DNA of 64,000 nt from Chenopodium formosanum (taxonomy: Eukaryota > Streptophyta > Magnoliopsida > Caryophyllales > Amaranthaceae): contig CM044877.1 in the NCBI GenBank assembly GCA_024500155.1, positions 33,727,001 through 33,791,000 of the forward strand, in the 5' to 3' direction. The notes under the pieces are model-generated. The model searched no databases. It saw nothing but the letters and a program-made list of their open reading frames with translations, and was not told where the DNA came from. Made by a program: the position numbers and the translations under genes. Shown here one piece after another: positions 1-13,243 of the stretch (position 1 is the first letter of the stretch; each line of letters starts with the position of its first letter).

Positions 1-1447
1 AAATCGGTAATTTTGGTACCCTTGAAATACCAATTAAAATTTTCCGCAATATTCCGGTGAGAAAGTAACTGACCAAAAGTTGCGAAAAATTGTTCCAACT
101 TAGTCAAAGATGCCAGAGTATTTTCCAAGAAGTTTAAGGAGCGTGCAGGACACACAAAATGGCACCGCGCCACGGGGAATAATCCCGCGACACGGTGGAC
201 AGGCCCCGTCAGACGGGAAGATTTCCCGTGACGCGGGAACTTTCCTGTGAAATTTTCAACGGGCCACGCGCAACAAATTCGTTAAGCTCTGACGAGATAA
301 GAGGAAAGGGATTCTAAGACTGTGCAACGGGATTCCCTTTGTTTAAAATTCGACCCAAACCACAAGAATTCCCATTTTACCATTTTCATTTTCTCACTCT
401 TCTTCTGCTCTCTCTCTCTTCCTTTTTTTTAGCTTCGAAGATTTCCCAGACCACCGTGCCACAGCCGGCTTCACCGACGTACGGTTACACACACCGTGAC
501 ACGGTGTTCGCAGCGCACAGTTAATCCCCTTTTTTTATTTTTTATTTTATTTTTTTTGAATTGTTGTCGCTGCTGTTGTCGCCGTCACCTGAGGTCGCCG
601 CTGCTACCGCCGGAGCTCCGTCACGTCCCAGGTTCACCGTGACACGGGCCTTGGACACCGTGTCACGGCTGCTGCTGACCGTGTCGCGGCGGTTGTGCTG
701 CTGTCTTCACAGCTTTTCGAGCTTTTGGAGCTCAAATCTTCATCAATTTTGCTCTAATTTTTTGCTACTTTCCTCATTTTTTATTCTCCACGAGGATCTA
801 TGTAAGCTTCCTTCGATTTTTGTCTCGAATTTGCTTCAAATGAGTAATTTCATGAAAAAAACCCTTAAAAATCAATTTGGGGATTTTTTGATTTTGAGGT
901 TTATGTTGAAATTCTTGCCATGAATTTACTTGTATGTGTATGTATGAGTGTTTGTGAGCGATTTGAGACAAAAATTGCATGATTTGGTGAAGAATTGAGC
1001 AAATCACCATTTTTGGTACTAGTGGGAAATGGTGTTCTTGTTGTTCATGGTTTTCTTTTGCACTTGAAATGATGACATATTGGTTGTAGATCTTGTAAAA
1101 TATGTCATGATGCGTCGACCTATTGTTTTCGTGCAATTTTGAAACATGTTTTGTGTTGTGTATGTATTACATTGTCATGGAGAACATTGTATCATGCAAT
1201 TAGGAGAACGTAGTATTAGTTCGTCATGGAGAAACTAAATACTATAAATAATTCCATTATTTTGCTAACTTTTAGCCTTGAGGTAAAAATTTAGCGTATA
1301 ATAGAAAATGCATCTTGAAATAAATAACTAAATAACTTAGGAAATGATGCTAAGCATTTAGGTTTTTATTAAAATGCGACTCGATATAAATAACTAAATA
1401 TCTTAGGAAATGATGCTAAGAATTTAGATTTTTATTTTTATAATAGC
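1..1447. other. Upstream region of the PMD-like gene, with palindrome arrays and a 66-bp duplication
   Basis: No convincing gene. Hyphenated palindromes of the CCGTGACACGG class lie at about 164-236, 486-503 and 634-698. A direct duplication with a 66-bp period covers about 1311-1436 (taaataactaaataacttag at 1321, again near 1387 with one change). A TATA-like tataaataa lies near 1242, about 200 bp before the ATG at 1448, and may be the promoter of the downstream gene. Confidence 0.5.
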
Positions 1448-4400
1448 ATGCCTAGACGACGGGATCGCGATCTTTCCACTCATGGCCGGCGTCAGGCTTT
1501 TCGGGAGGACACTCCCACGATTCCCGAGGGTACGGATGATGACGTCTTAGAGTCTGAGCCTCGACCCTCTACGGGTAGAGGTAGGTGGGCTTCGCCTCCG
1601 TGGACACCAGACCAGTTGGTTTTCTGTCGTGAGAACCACGTTTCTCATCGTCCACTTGCCGGCATAATCGACGGCACGCTTCGCCATCACGATTCTGGAG
1701 GTGGAGATTTGATTCCTCGACTTCATCGGATTATCACGAGGGATCCTGCTACGAACGCCTTATGGGAATCAGCTGGTCTAATAGACTTTTATTCGGCGAT
1801 CGTAGGGTTTTGTAGCCCCCGGGGTTGTGGTGCGACAGTCGTTCGCACGTTGTTGGAGTATTTTTGGGATACTACCAACACTTTTCACTTTGCTTGGGGG
1901 GAGATGATAGTGACCCCTCTAGACTTTAGCATTATCAGTGGTCTACGCTTCACTGACGGGGCCGTAGCACGGATGTCTGATCTTTCTTGGGGAGCAGCTG
2001 AGGCAGCCGATTTGTTAGGTCCGATTGTTCAGCATATCGGGACTCAACCGGTGTCTCGAGGTGGTCTTAGGAGCGGGCGATCAGAGTTGGCTTCGGTTTC
2101 GGCCCGTGGTTTTAACATGGAGGAGACATCACCTGAGCAGCGAGTGCGGATCTTCATTTTGATTCTCATTTCCATGACTCTTTCTCCTGATAGGAGTTTG
2201 TGGGCGCTCGTTTGTTACCTTCCTTCTTTGCTTAGGATCAGTGAGATAGGATCCTATAGCTGGGCCAGCCTTGGATATGCCGATCTTCTCTTGTCGTTAC
2301 GTCATGGCTGTAGGTAGCTGAACGACGAGTCCCCTGTCACTGTCTATGGTTTATGGAGAGTCGTAGAGGTGACGATCCTTTCCTCTTCTTGTTTTATCTT
2401 AATTGTTCGACTCATGTGCTTAAAGATTACTTTTCATTGCAGCTATGGTTCTATGAGTACTTTCCGGGATTGGCCCCTTGACGGTGTCGTGGAGCAATTC
2501 ATGACTTCCCTGTCGGAGCCAGCTGGCGTGACCGAGGCGAGTCACGGGTGGAGTCTGTCTCTGCACTACGCGGGCTGCTACGCCGAGGCACCTCTTCTGT
2601 TGGTGTAAGAATTACTTTTGTAGCCTGTTATTTTCTATCTTGACGTTATTTCTGGCGCTTCATTGCAACTTTTTATGGTTTTCAGGTTGCTATTGATGTC
2701 CAGTATCGGCCTTAGCCTGGGATGACTAATCTTCCCGAGGCCTTACAGCTTTCAACTTACCGCACTGTTTTTATTGGTACCGGACGCTTTGTCTGGTATC
2801 TGGGGGAGCGTGTCGTTCGTCAGCACAGTGGTGATCGCTTTGTGGTGCCCTTGTCTCCACCGGAGTCGATGCAGGACTCAGGCTTGCTTAGGGAGTTGAT
2901 AAACAGGGGAGAGCGCTACACTTTTCCTTGGTAGGAGCTTATGCGTATGGAGGACGATTATGCGCAGGACTTGCTTCCCTCTTTGGCTCCTCCACCCTGT
3001 CTTCCTGAGTTATGATTTCTTTTGAGGAGTTTGTTGCTAGTCTCTGTTTAAATAGTCAAATAACTTAATTATTTGATCGTATTTTCAGACGACTGTTCGC
3101 CGTGTGGGGAATATTGAGATTCCGCCCCAATCTATCCGCTACCCATGGCCGATTGGTATTATCGAGGACCATATTGCTGACACGTCAGAGAGTTTCAAAC
3201 AGGCGCAGGAGTCTCTACCTGATGTTTTTAAGCCGGTAAGCTTTTGATACATTATTCATCCTTTTTAATACCGCTTGTTACTGATTTTTCTCTTTGCTTT
3301 GTTCTCAGCCTACTCACCCGGAGATGATGGGCTTCATGAAGCTGGTTGATGCTTTGAAGTACTGCATCATCAAGCTTTGGCGTGGCGCGAGCTGTCGAGG
3401 CGGTTCTGGCGACATTCTTGAGGTATGTTCACTTTTTCATTTTTACCATTTGTTCTGTCTTTCGCCATTGACATCTTGATTTTGTGTCTTTCAGGAGCGA
3501 CGGAGGTCCCGCACGCGCTCGAGGCATAGAGGCTTGGACGAGGGGGAACCTAGTCGTGGCAGACGATCTCCTGAGGTTCATCGGCATTCTCAGTCTCAGC
3601 GGGAGCCTCAGATTTCTCAACCGTTTCAGGAGGCTCAGTGGCAGCAGCCTCAGTCTTCCCAGTGCTTTCAGGGTCAGGGTCAGTGGCAGCGACAGTCGTT
3701 TTCACAGTCTTCACAGCCTGAGTTCAGGCCAATTATCACTTTCGTGGATCAGGGCCTATACTCAGCTCCATCGTCTGGGGCGCTCCCTCCCCCGATGCTA
3801 GGCTTGTTTTCAGTTCCAGTGTATGGGACGATGCCTCCACCGACGATTCCTACTTCTTTGAGTCATTCTATGTAACACCCCAATAATTCTCTCTTTAAAT
3901 CTGTGAGGACCCTGAACAATATTCAAGAGAATTATTAGCATGCTACCGCCACGTGTTCAAACATTAAGGCTTTATTAGAAAATAGCAGCGGAAAAACTAG
4001 CTCGGTTATAAATAAGTTTCAAAACCAAAACCAAAACCAAATTAAATAATACAACTTGGAACCATTAAAGCCCTTATTAAAAACCCTACAAAAGTAATAA
4101 ATAAATAAACCAGAGTTTAATAAAATCTTAAAATTATTTAAAAACCCCTAATAATCTCCCTTTTTAATGGGTGATTAAACCCTCTTTATAAAACATCAAA
4201 AGTTGTACTTAGAAACTATTTCCAGCACTTAAAACTTCAACAAAAACATATATTTATGCTTAATTAACTTTAAACATGATTAATTTTATTAATCAAACTC
4301 AAGGATAATATTTTAAGTATAAAAAAAATTTCGTTAAAATCAAACACTGCCCGAAAATCATATTTAGAGGCTGAATTTGGCCACAAGAGAGTGGTGATTC

Positions 4401-5341
4401 TTTCTTAAAACGTTGTTTCCACATGGAAAACACTACTTTTATATCAAAATCGGATGAATTCAGAACCTGATCGGGATTAAAACGGGATTAATATTAATGA
4501 ACGGAAATCTTAAAATTAAAACACGAGTTTAAGTGTTTAAAATAATCTGGAATTAAGTTAAACTAATTAGTAGTTATAATCACCAAAATTTCAAAACATC
4601 ATTACTATAAAAGCCCTAAATCAATTGTTCATAAAAACCCTAAAATCATGATTTTCAATAATTAAAAACCCTAGGTTATAAAATTTACAAAATCTGAAAA
4701 TTATGACAATTTATAAAATCTGAAATTATAAAGTTTAATCATCAAAATACAATTTGAGACTAATTAAATTAATTTTAAACAATAAAATCAAAACCCATAA
4801 TTCAATCATTATAATTACACAAATTAATAAAACAAAGGAGAAAGAAAATAAGACTAACCTTTTTGTGTGGGAAATTTTGGGGATTAATGAGGTATTTATA
4901 GGGGAGAATGTTGTAGGGTAAACAGAAAGATTGGGCCTCATAAAAATAATGGGTCAATTAAGTAAACAAATGGGTTAAGCTTGTTTGATTGGACATAAAT
5001 TGTAGAATAAAGGTGCATAAAATAATTTGTTCAAATAATTTTCGACCCAGATTAATAATTTGAAACTTTTGAAATTAATTTATGAAAAATAACAAATAAA
5101 TATTATAAATAAAATAAATTTTTATTTATAAAATATTTAAAAATACGGGGGATTACAGTCTACACCGTTTGCCAGTTGGACGGATCCTGCTTTGAGTTTG
5201 ACTGCTACTGGAGTTACAGGGACTAGTAGGGATGCTACTCCTCGTACCCGGATGATGGCGGGACTCTTTGGCTCACCGCTCCCATATTCAGAGGTTGGTA
5301 ATGACACTGATCCTCACTCTTCTAGTTCTACGGATTTTTGA
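1448..5341 (+). pseudogene. Plant mobile domain (PMD)-like gene, antisense in the Tat element, broken
   Basis: A multi-exon gene with consensus splice sites: exons 1448-2368, 2443-2604, 2686 to about 3015, 3089-3235, 3309-3422, and 3495-3870 continuing at 5163-5341 after a solo LTR. Exon 1 resembles the plant mobile domain (aminotransferase-like) family: residues about 85-175 include FYSAIVGFCSPRGCGATVV and a WGEMIVTPLDFSIISGLRF segment. Later exons give a YLGERVVRQ segment and a Gln/Pro/Ser-rich tail. Excising the LTR joins the last exon in frame to a TGA at 5339-5341. The copy is dead: in-frame stops at 2315 (TAG), near 2479 (TGA), near 2713 (TAG) and near 2933 (TAG). PMD proteins are known both as host silencing factors and as transposon passengers; the role here is unknown. 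The boundary of the third exon is unsure. Confidence 0.65.
3871..5157 (-). mobile_element. Solo LTR, chromovirus-like, inside the last PMD exon
   Basis: On the minus strand it runs from TGTAATCCCCC to GGGGTGTTACA, the ends usual for plant chromovirus (Tekay/Del-like) LTRs, with a TATA-like cctataaatacc around 4894-4905. The flanks are ttcta (3866-3870) and gtcta (5158-5162), a 5-bp target duplication with one mismatch. Removing the element and one flank restores the PMD reading frame. There is no internal coding region, so it is a solo LTR of about 1.29 kb. The family is inferred from the ends only. Confidence 0.7.
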
Positions 5342-6110
5342 CCGAGGGTCTTTATTTGTACATATTGTGATGACACTTGACGCTGCTTATTTATTATGAC
5401 TCATTTTGTACATTATTCACAATTTATGTATTTATTAGTGTGTGTTAGTGTAGTGCTTGAGAGTCATTGTGTGTGATTGTGTAGTTATTAATGACGCGAC
5501 AAAAAAAAACGTAAGTGGGGTAAGTGGAGGGTACCGACCTTCCCCAAAAGAAAAAAGAAATAAAAAGAAAAGAAAAATATGAATAAGTTTTACAACCACT
5601 CCAAAATAAATATGTTTGGAAATGGGACGAGGTTTATAACTTCTCCAAAGAAAAATAAAATAATAATAGAAATAAGAGTAAAAAATAAAATAATAAATAA
5701 TAAATATGAATAAAGTAAAAAAATAAAATGATAAAAATAAAAAATAAAAATATTAATAATAAAAAAAAGTTGAGAATTTTATTAGGAATAAAACTCTCGA
5801 AAAAACAGAAATAAAAAAATAAACGGTGAAGATAAAACACTAAAAAAATCCGGATAGATACAGGAAAAGGATTAAAAAACACGCGTGGGCGCCGTGACAC
5901 GACACCGTACACCGTGTCACGGCACAAATTCCCGTGACACGGTGGAAATTCTTGTGTCACGGTGCACGTATTCTACAACGGTGTGGTTTACGCGTAGAAA
6001 GATAGAATCTGAGTAGTTTCGAGAGTTTTTGCTATAAAATAGGACCAGTATATTCGTGATATGCATAATTATGAAACACAAAATAATTAGGATTTCATAT
6101 TTCAATAATA
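5342..6110. other. Spacer between the two antisense genes, with a 20-bp-phased palindrome array
   Basis: AT-rich spacer with long A-rich runs (5560-5800) and no credible gene. A four-unit palindrome array starts at 5892, 5912, 5932 and 5952, exactly 20 bp apart, and lies 150-220 bp upstream of the next start codon, where a promoter would be expected. Confidence 0.6.
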
Positions 6111-7648
6111 ATGTCTCAGAATTTTGATATTACATTGCGCGACTGGTCTTATTCTTTGACCAATGCTGACAAAAGAGAGTTGGAATTGTTTCATATCCGG
6201 GGTTTACTAGCCCTGAGACATGTAGCGATTGAACATGATTTTCTTAGGGCAGCATTAGACTATTGGAGTCCAGAAACACATTATTTTAAATTTGATTACG
6301 ATGAAATTTGTCCCCTACCGAAGGAATTCGGTGCCATCTTTGGACTTCCTGCCAGAAATCTTATTGCCATGCCTACCCTATGTGAGTATTATTACCAAGA
6401 CTTTGAATGCCATCTGAATCTAACAGATCCAGATTTAAATAGAATTGTGTGTGGTAATGAGGTAGACTTAGAAAAACTTACAAATTTATATTTCAATCGC
6501 CCTGTCTCTGAGTCTTATCATGTATACCGTAGAAGGGCTTATATTTTTTGCATGTTTAGCAAGATTTTATTTGCAAACGGTAGGGTAGGACATGCTTGTC
6601 TAGCATCTGTGCTTGAACATGTTGAATCTGGGAGGTCTCCTATGCCTACGTGCCTTAGAGAAACATTTCGCGACCTTGACGAAGCAAAGGCTGACCGGAA
6701 AGCCATCAGGATGGGCTCTCTAGTACTGTTGCAGGTAAAAACATGCTCCGAGTTGCCCCCGTGATACAAAACAGGCACCGTGTCAAGGTGGCCTTCTACC
6801 GTGACACAGTGAATTCTGCCACGTCACTGTGGAATCTGCATTTTTTTTTTTTTTTTTTTTTTTTTGCAGATTTGGTTGATGGAACGTTTAGAGCTTTTTG
6901 AAGCCCCCGACGATATTGAAAAGTATGGCCCTAACGATCTAGTCCGCAAGAAGAAGAATTACTCTGTGAACATGTCGTATGAAGATTGGAAGAATTTCTT
7001 TGCGAAGAGAGAATTTTTCATTCGTTGGGTGGTGCCTTTGTGGAGGCTTACTAGGATGGTTGGTACGAATGATACTCCGTATTGTCGTGTTCCTAGTATC
7101 TCAAGACTGACTTTTTATTGTCCTTCTCAACTGATGCGACAGTATGGACTTGAACAAGTAGTTCACGCTGTAACGATAGTCCATGTGAAGTATCGTTGCA
7201 TGAAAGTAACGTTCACAAATACGAGGCTTATTGGATTGGAAGACCTTTGTGGACCGTTTTTGCAAGTAACCAAGCTCCTCCACCCTTATCTAGTGCATAC
7301 AAGGCATGGTTGAATCCTAGAAATAGAAGGGAACAAGTCGGATCACGCAAATCTTATGTGAAGAGCCGTCTTGGAAATAAGAAAGAGCCTCCTAAAGATC
7401 GTCTAGGTCCAAGAACACAGAGGATTGAGTTTAAGACTCCTATAATGCCTAAAAGGAAGAATTATGTGAAAGGGAAGGGTAAGGAGAAAATGGTTTATAG
7501 AGAGAAGCAACCAAAGAATTTTAAGAAAGGTGAAAGGGGTGAAAGTTCAACTAGGGGTGTGACAGTTCGGGCTACAAAAGACACATTAATGGTGAAGGCC
7601 GACCTAGTTGAAAAAGAGAAGGAGGTTCCTAAAGTGAAGAAGGATTAG
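6111..7648 (+). pseudogene. DUF7745-like retrotransposon passenger gene, antisense, frameshifted
   Basis: Exon 1 is 6111-6734. A GT-AG intron follows (6735-6869) with a very long T-run before its acceptor. Exon 2 starts at 6870 and joins in frame as LLQ|IWLMERLE. The protein has a conserved N-terminal block (LLALRHVAIEHDFLRAALDYWSPE, then FDYDEICPLPKEFGAIFGLP) that I associate with DUF7745-type proteins found beside plant gypsy elements. Its C-terminus (from about 7330) is very Lys/Arg rich. Near 7196 the frame must change by one base to keep the similarity, joining HVKYRC to a segment with HKYEAYWIGRPLW, so this copy is probably broken. The intron itself carries three palindrome units (6775-6835). 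It lies antisense to the retrotransposon. Function is unknown; DNA or RNA binding by the basic tail is only a guess. Confidence 0.6.
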
Positions 7649-8213
7649 ATCAGTATTGCTTTGCTTTTATGATTTATAATTTTTAAAATAAGGCGCATGA
7701 TGCCAATAATTGTAGTCACATTTATTTCAATAATAATAGCATATTTATTTTCGCCTTAAATAAATATTACAATGACTTTTTTTTTGTATATATATCCGAG
7801 TCAAGAAGTCGGACGCAATGGAAGAAAAAATTAAAAACGTCGAACAAATAACTGAATTCGCAAAGACTGAGTCACTAAAAAAATCGAAAAGTCTGAAATT
7901 CCACCGTGCCACTGTGGAAAATGTCGTGACACGTTGGAAATTCCCGTGGCGAGGCAATTTTTTTTTTTGCTGCAGGTCCACCGTGCCACGGTGGAAATTT
8001 GCCATGACACGGTAGAGTTTCCCGTGGTGCGGCAAACTTTTTTTTTTTTAGCTCTGTTTTGCCGTGACGCAATGCTGAACTGGCGCGTATACTTGATCGA
8101 CGGAGGAAGGATTTTATTTTTTAAAATGGTCGGGCCCCCTTGAGGGGTTGCCCACGTATCCTTAAAAAGGAATCAGACCAAACGTAGCTCTATTGGGTCA
8201 TGAACCCATGCAA
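7649..8213. other. Spacer between antisense gene and pol, with palindrome arrays
   Basis: No gene. Palindrome units start at 7904, 7924 and 7944 (20-bp spacing) and at 7981, 8002 and 8022. The pol 3' end and a conserved post-pol motif lie at its right edge. Confidence 0.55.
8147..8190 (-). other. Conserved post-pol motif of Tat elements
   Basis: Read on the minus strand just after the pol stop: GCTACGTTTGGTCTGATTCC, a short inverted repeat (CCTTTTTAAGG), then ATACGTGGGCAACC. The third element in this window has a clear counterpart at 58823-58880, also directly after pol (CTACGTTGGCTTGATCTTGC ... GTACGTAGGCAGC). Shared position and sequence in two diverged families suggest a conserved noncoding element. 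Function unknown. Confidence 0.55.
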
Positions 8214-11200
8214 CTAGGCATAGATTTTCTTGAGTTGATCCAAGTTGGTTAAATTGTGGAAACCGTTACCATCCATGTCTACCAATTGTGCCGCTCTGCC
8301 AGACAAGATGGTTTTAACAATGTACGGGCCTGACCAATTTGGTCTGAATTTCCCTCTTGGATCCAACACATTTTTGCAAAGTGCCTTAAGCACCAGATCA
8401 CCTTCTTTGATGTTCCTAGTCTTGACTTTTTTATTGAAATGTTGCGCCATACGCTGTTGGTAGGTTTGGACATGATGCAAAGCTGCCAAGCGTTTTTCGT
8501 CAAGTAAGACTAATTCATCATATCTTGCTCTAATCCAGTCGACTTCATCTAGTTGGCTTTCTAACGCGATTCGGAGAGAAGGGATTTCGAGCTCTATTGG
8601 TTGTACAGCTTCAACTCCATAGACCAAAGAAAAAGGGGTAGCCCCCGTTGATGTACGAACAGAAGTTCGATATCCCCAAAGGGCGAAATGTAGCTTACTT
8701 GGCCAATCTTTGTAATTTTCCGTCGTCTTTCAATGATAGTTTTCACATTTTTGTTGGCCGATTCCACCGCACCATTTGTTTGTGTTCTGTAGGGTGATGA
8801 TCTGTGATGCTTGATATGATATTTCTGTAATAACTCCGCGCATTCGGCTTGGAAATGCGTTCCATTATCACTGATCATCTCACGAGGTACCCCATAGCGG
8901 CATATGATATTTTTCTCAATGAATTGAGCTACGTGTTTTGTCGTTAACTTAGCATATGAGGCAGCTTCGACCCATTTGGTGAAATAGTCGATCGTTACGA
9001 GGATGAATTCATGCCCCCCTTGTCCTGGTGGCGTTATCTTTCCAATGATGTCGATACCCCAAGTAGAGAAAGGCCATGGAGAGGTATATGTGTAGAGAAG
9101 CGAAGGTGGAACGTGCTGTAAATTTGCATAAACTTGACATTTCATACATTTCTTGACGTATTCGTGACAATCTCTTTCCATGGTAGTCCAATAATAACCT
9201 TGTTGTTGAATCTTCTGGACTAACATCTTAGCATTCATATGCGTTCCACATATGCCGACATGAAGATTTTCCTTGGTTTTGTGTGCTTCTTTCTTGGCTA
9301 TGCATAAGAGATTTCTTCCTAGTGCAGTCCTTTTGTGGAGTTCTCCCCTGATGAGCACATACTTTGAGGCCAGGAGCCTCAAAGCACGGCGTGCCCTTTT
9401 ATCAGTAATAGGAGGGTATTCTCCTCTTGTCATGTATTTAAGGATATCTGTATACCATGGCTCTTCATCTTCTTCTTGCGATTCTTGTTCATCGTCAAGT
9501 GCGTGAACATAAGCTGGTTCATATCTTCTTTCTATGGTCAATGACATTCTGATTGTATCTGTTGGAATTCGCACCATTGATGCTAATTTAGCTAGTGCGT
9601 CGGCGAACTGGTTTTCTTCTCTAGGCAAGTACGTATATTCCACTTCATCTTGTTGCTCCGTAAGAGTTTCTAAATGAGCTTGATACGTAGCGAGACTTTC
9701 ACTTCTCACTTTCCATCTCTTGGAGATCTGGTTTATGATTAGTGAAGAATCACCGTAGATTCTGAGCTTCTTAATTCCCAGGGCCACAACTGTTTCTAAA
9801 CCATAAATATATGCTTCATATTCTGCGGCATTGTTGGTGACATCAAAGTCGAGCTTCATGGAAATTGGGATATGCTCTTCATTGGGTGATACAAGAAAGA
9901 ACCCTACACCACAACCTTTTTGGTTTGAAGCTCCATCAAAATAGAGCGTCCAACTATCATCTTCGGTCATGAGCAAATCTTCGTCAGGGAAATTGTACTC
10001 ATCTTCTTCTTTCTCAACTTCTTCTAGCGGAAAATCTGCTAAGAAGTTAAAAACCGCAGAAACTTTGATGGCTTTTTGTGGTACAAATTTCAAGTCAAAC
10101 TGAGCAAGGTTGACTATCCACCTTGATAATCTTCCATTGAGTGTTGCTTTTTCGAACAAGTATTTGAGAGGATCCATCTTGGACACGACATGCACTGTAT
10201 GAGTGAGCATGTAATGTCTTAGTATCTGTGCGGCCCATACAAGTGCGAGACACAACTTTTCAAGCGGTGTGTATCGCGTCTCGTATCCTTGAAGCTTCTT
10301 GCTCAAATAGTAAATTGCATTTTCCTTGCTTTCGATATCTTGTGCTAGCATTGCCCCCATCGTTTCCCTTGTGACCGTAAGGTAGAGTCGAAGAGGAAAG
10401 TCAGGTATTGTTGGCGCTAGCACAGGTGGGTTTACCAGGTATTCTTTGATTTTGTCGAAAGCTTTTTGGCAATCATCATCCCATGTGACTGGGGCATTTT
10501 TCTTAAGCTTCTTGAATATAGGTTCACATATCGCCGTAAGTTTTGATATGAACCTACTTATATATTGCAACCTTCCAATGAAACCTCGAATTTCCTTCTC
10601 ATTCTTGGGCGGTGGCATGGCCATGATCGCTTTGACTTTTGTGGGATCTATTTCAATCCCTCGAGAACTGATCACATATCCAAGTAATTTGCCTGACGTG
10701 ACTCCGAATGCACACTTTGCTAGATTTAATCTCATGTTGTATTTACGGAGTCTTTCAAAGAACTTGCGAAGTGCAATGATGTGGTCTGGGCAATCTTTAG
10801 ACTTAACGATTATATCATCGACATAGACCTCCACCTCTTTGTGCATCATATCATGTAACAATGTTGTGGCTGCTCTTTGGTAGGTGGCACCCGCGTTTTT
10901 CAACGCGAACGACATTACCGTATAGCAATATGTACCCCATTGTGTGATGAATGTGGTTTTCTCCATATCTTCTTCAGCCATTAGTACTTGATTATATCCG
11001 GCGTAGCCATCCATGAACGATAGGAGTGCATGGTTTGCTGTGTTATCGACCAGAATGTCAATGTGAGGTAGATGGAACCCATCTTTCGAGCTTACCTTAT
11101 TGAAGTCCATGTAATCAACACACATTCTGACCCTTCCATCCTTCTTTGGAACTGGAACCATATTTTCTATCCACTCTGGATACTTGGATACTTTGATGAA

Positions 11201-13243
11201 ACCTGCGGCCAATTGTTTTCTGATTTCTTCTTTGATTTTGAGAGCCACATCCGGTTTCATACGGCGCAACTTTTGTTTGACAGGCTTCATACCTGGAATG
11301 AGTGGTATCGTATGCTGAGCTATGTCCCTGTCAATTCCTGGAATATCTTGGTATGACCAAGCAAATACATCAACAAATTCACTAAGCAAGTTAATTAGCT
11401 CTTTGCGTTCATCTTGACTTAGTGTTAATCCAATTTTTACTTCTTTAATAGTCGTATCATTGGAAATATTAACTGTTTCTGTATCTTCGATAACTGCCGT
11501 TTTATTTTCGTGTTCTTCCATTGCTTTTATTATTTCTTTGTCATTTTTATCATTAGCAAAGCAATATTGATCAGGGTTGGGGGAATAACGCACATCGTAA
11601 GCAAAGGTATTCATTTTATTGAATTCATCGGTTAATACATCAAGAGGGGCAAGGTCGGCCGCGACCTCACCGAAAAGAGAAGACTCAACAAGAGACTCAG
11701 GATTGGACTCTATAGCAGAAAGAGGGTCGACCTCAAACCCTAAGGACTCGTCTACAGACTTAGACTCAGACTCGGACCCAGACGACTCAGACTCATCAAA
11801 CATGGGGCCTTCGCCAGCGGTTATTTCCAACTTCTCTCCGCTTGGTGTAGTGATCCTCAATGTCTTGCGCCATCCCTTTGAAATATCATCAGCCTTGACG
11901 ATTAACTCGGAGGGGTCGAAATCCTTGCTTGATATAACAGCTTCAATGAGCTCGGAAACATCATTGTAGGTAGGCTTGGATTTATTCTTTTCTAGTCCAA
12001 AAAGAAGTTGAATGTTTAGATCATCAGAGCTTGGACTAGCTGGTTTCTCAGTTGTGAGGAGTTCTTCGCCTTCATCAACAAAGTCACAATCAAGGAACAT
12101 CTCGAATCCTGGTTCACGCTTCCCATCGTGGACGAAAGGCTCAGGGAATTCATAGCATGGGAAGTCTTCCCCTTCTTTGATGTACTGGCCATTGAGGGTG
12201 AATGGATATGGATCCATGGCCATTTCCGTCTTCATGATTCGAGCGTTATTGCAAGCCTTCATTTTCAAGAGGACTTGTTTCACATCTTCTTTTGTTGGCT
12301 TGAATCCTAAGCCAAAGGTATCTTTCTTGAGTGCACCAGGATAGCCCCAAAGTTCAGCCATTTTCTTTTTGAGTCCGAGGGTCATTCCAGGGAAATGCCC
12401 TTGCTTCTTCATAATGGCATTAATATTGGTGTTTGAATAGGGATCGAAGTTGAGATGACACTTCTCCTCTTCTTCGATCATGAGAACATCATCGAGTGAA
12501 AACCCCCAAAGATCTTCATCTTCTTCGTCATGTTCGACATGGACGATAGGAGTGTCGATAACTTGAATGCGCATGGGAGAGACATCAATGGTAATTGGAA
12601 CCCCTCCAACTATGGCTTTCACTTTCTGGTGCAACAACGATGGGATCGCCTTTAGCTCATGAAGCCAAGGACGTCCTAACAACATATTGAAAGAGGCCTT
12701 AATGTCCACCACCTCAAACTTGGTGCGACGTTCAATGGCCCCAATAGTTATGTTTAGTATGATAGTACCCACGGCTTGACGGCGAGTATTATCATAAGCA
12801 CGAATCCCTTGATTAGAGGGAGTTAGTTCTTCATTCTTTATGCCCAACTTCTTTGCAGTGCGGAGTGGGCATACATTGATTGCAGAGCCATTATCAACCA
12901 GGCTCATAGGAACATTCATCTGCCTACACACCACAGTGAGGTGTAAGGCCTTGTTATGTTGGTCCCCTTCCGAGGGCAGATCCTTATCAGAAAAGGAAAT
13001 CAAATTGCTAGTACTTGGCAATTCAGTAGTGAAAAAGTTGACCAGTCCTTGAGGAGTCATATCATCATTAACTCCTATTTTCACCAGCGCATTCATCACA
13101 GCCTTTCGATGCTCGTGAGAGGTGGCTAAAAGCTTCCATACATTCATTTCCACCTTGGTCTTTTGTAATTGTTTGACCACATCATTGTTCACAGGGTCAA
13201 TGGGGTCAACTATTGGTTGTGATTGCGGTGGAAGTGGACTAGG
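8214..13243 (-). pseudogene. pol: Tat-type pol polyprotein (PR-RT-RNaseH-aRNaseH-IN)
   Basis: From the Met at 13192 it is open for 1,532 codons. Aspartic protease is at about residues 85-190 with LVDNGSAINV (Asp100, the Tat-style DNG). An acidic Ser/Glu linker follows. Reverse transcriptase is at about 640-830 with YVDD near 789. RNase H and then a second RNase H follow (LYFDGAS near 1080, NNAAEYEA, YGDSSLI). Integrase is at about 1290-1530, with an HHCC finger beginning HVGICGTH and core residues in WGIDIIG, ISDNGTHF and GAVESANK. A one-base frameshift near 8725 shifts the integrase C-terminus into another frame, which then runs to the stop at 8214 (MVYGVEAVQP onwards). A single in-frame TAG at about 13244 separates gag from pol. 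The frameshift makes this copy non-functional unless corrected. Confidence 0.9.

Noticed and set aside
5634..5960. 108-codon Phe/Leu-rich frame on minus
   Set aside because: Low-complexity A/T-rich DNA; composition alone explains a hydrophobic product.
8245..12310. Several plus-strand frames of 60-126 codons across 8245-12310
   Set aside because: They are complements of the minus-strand pol gene, which has all expected domains.
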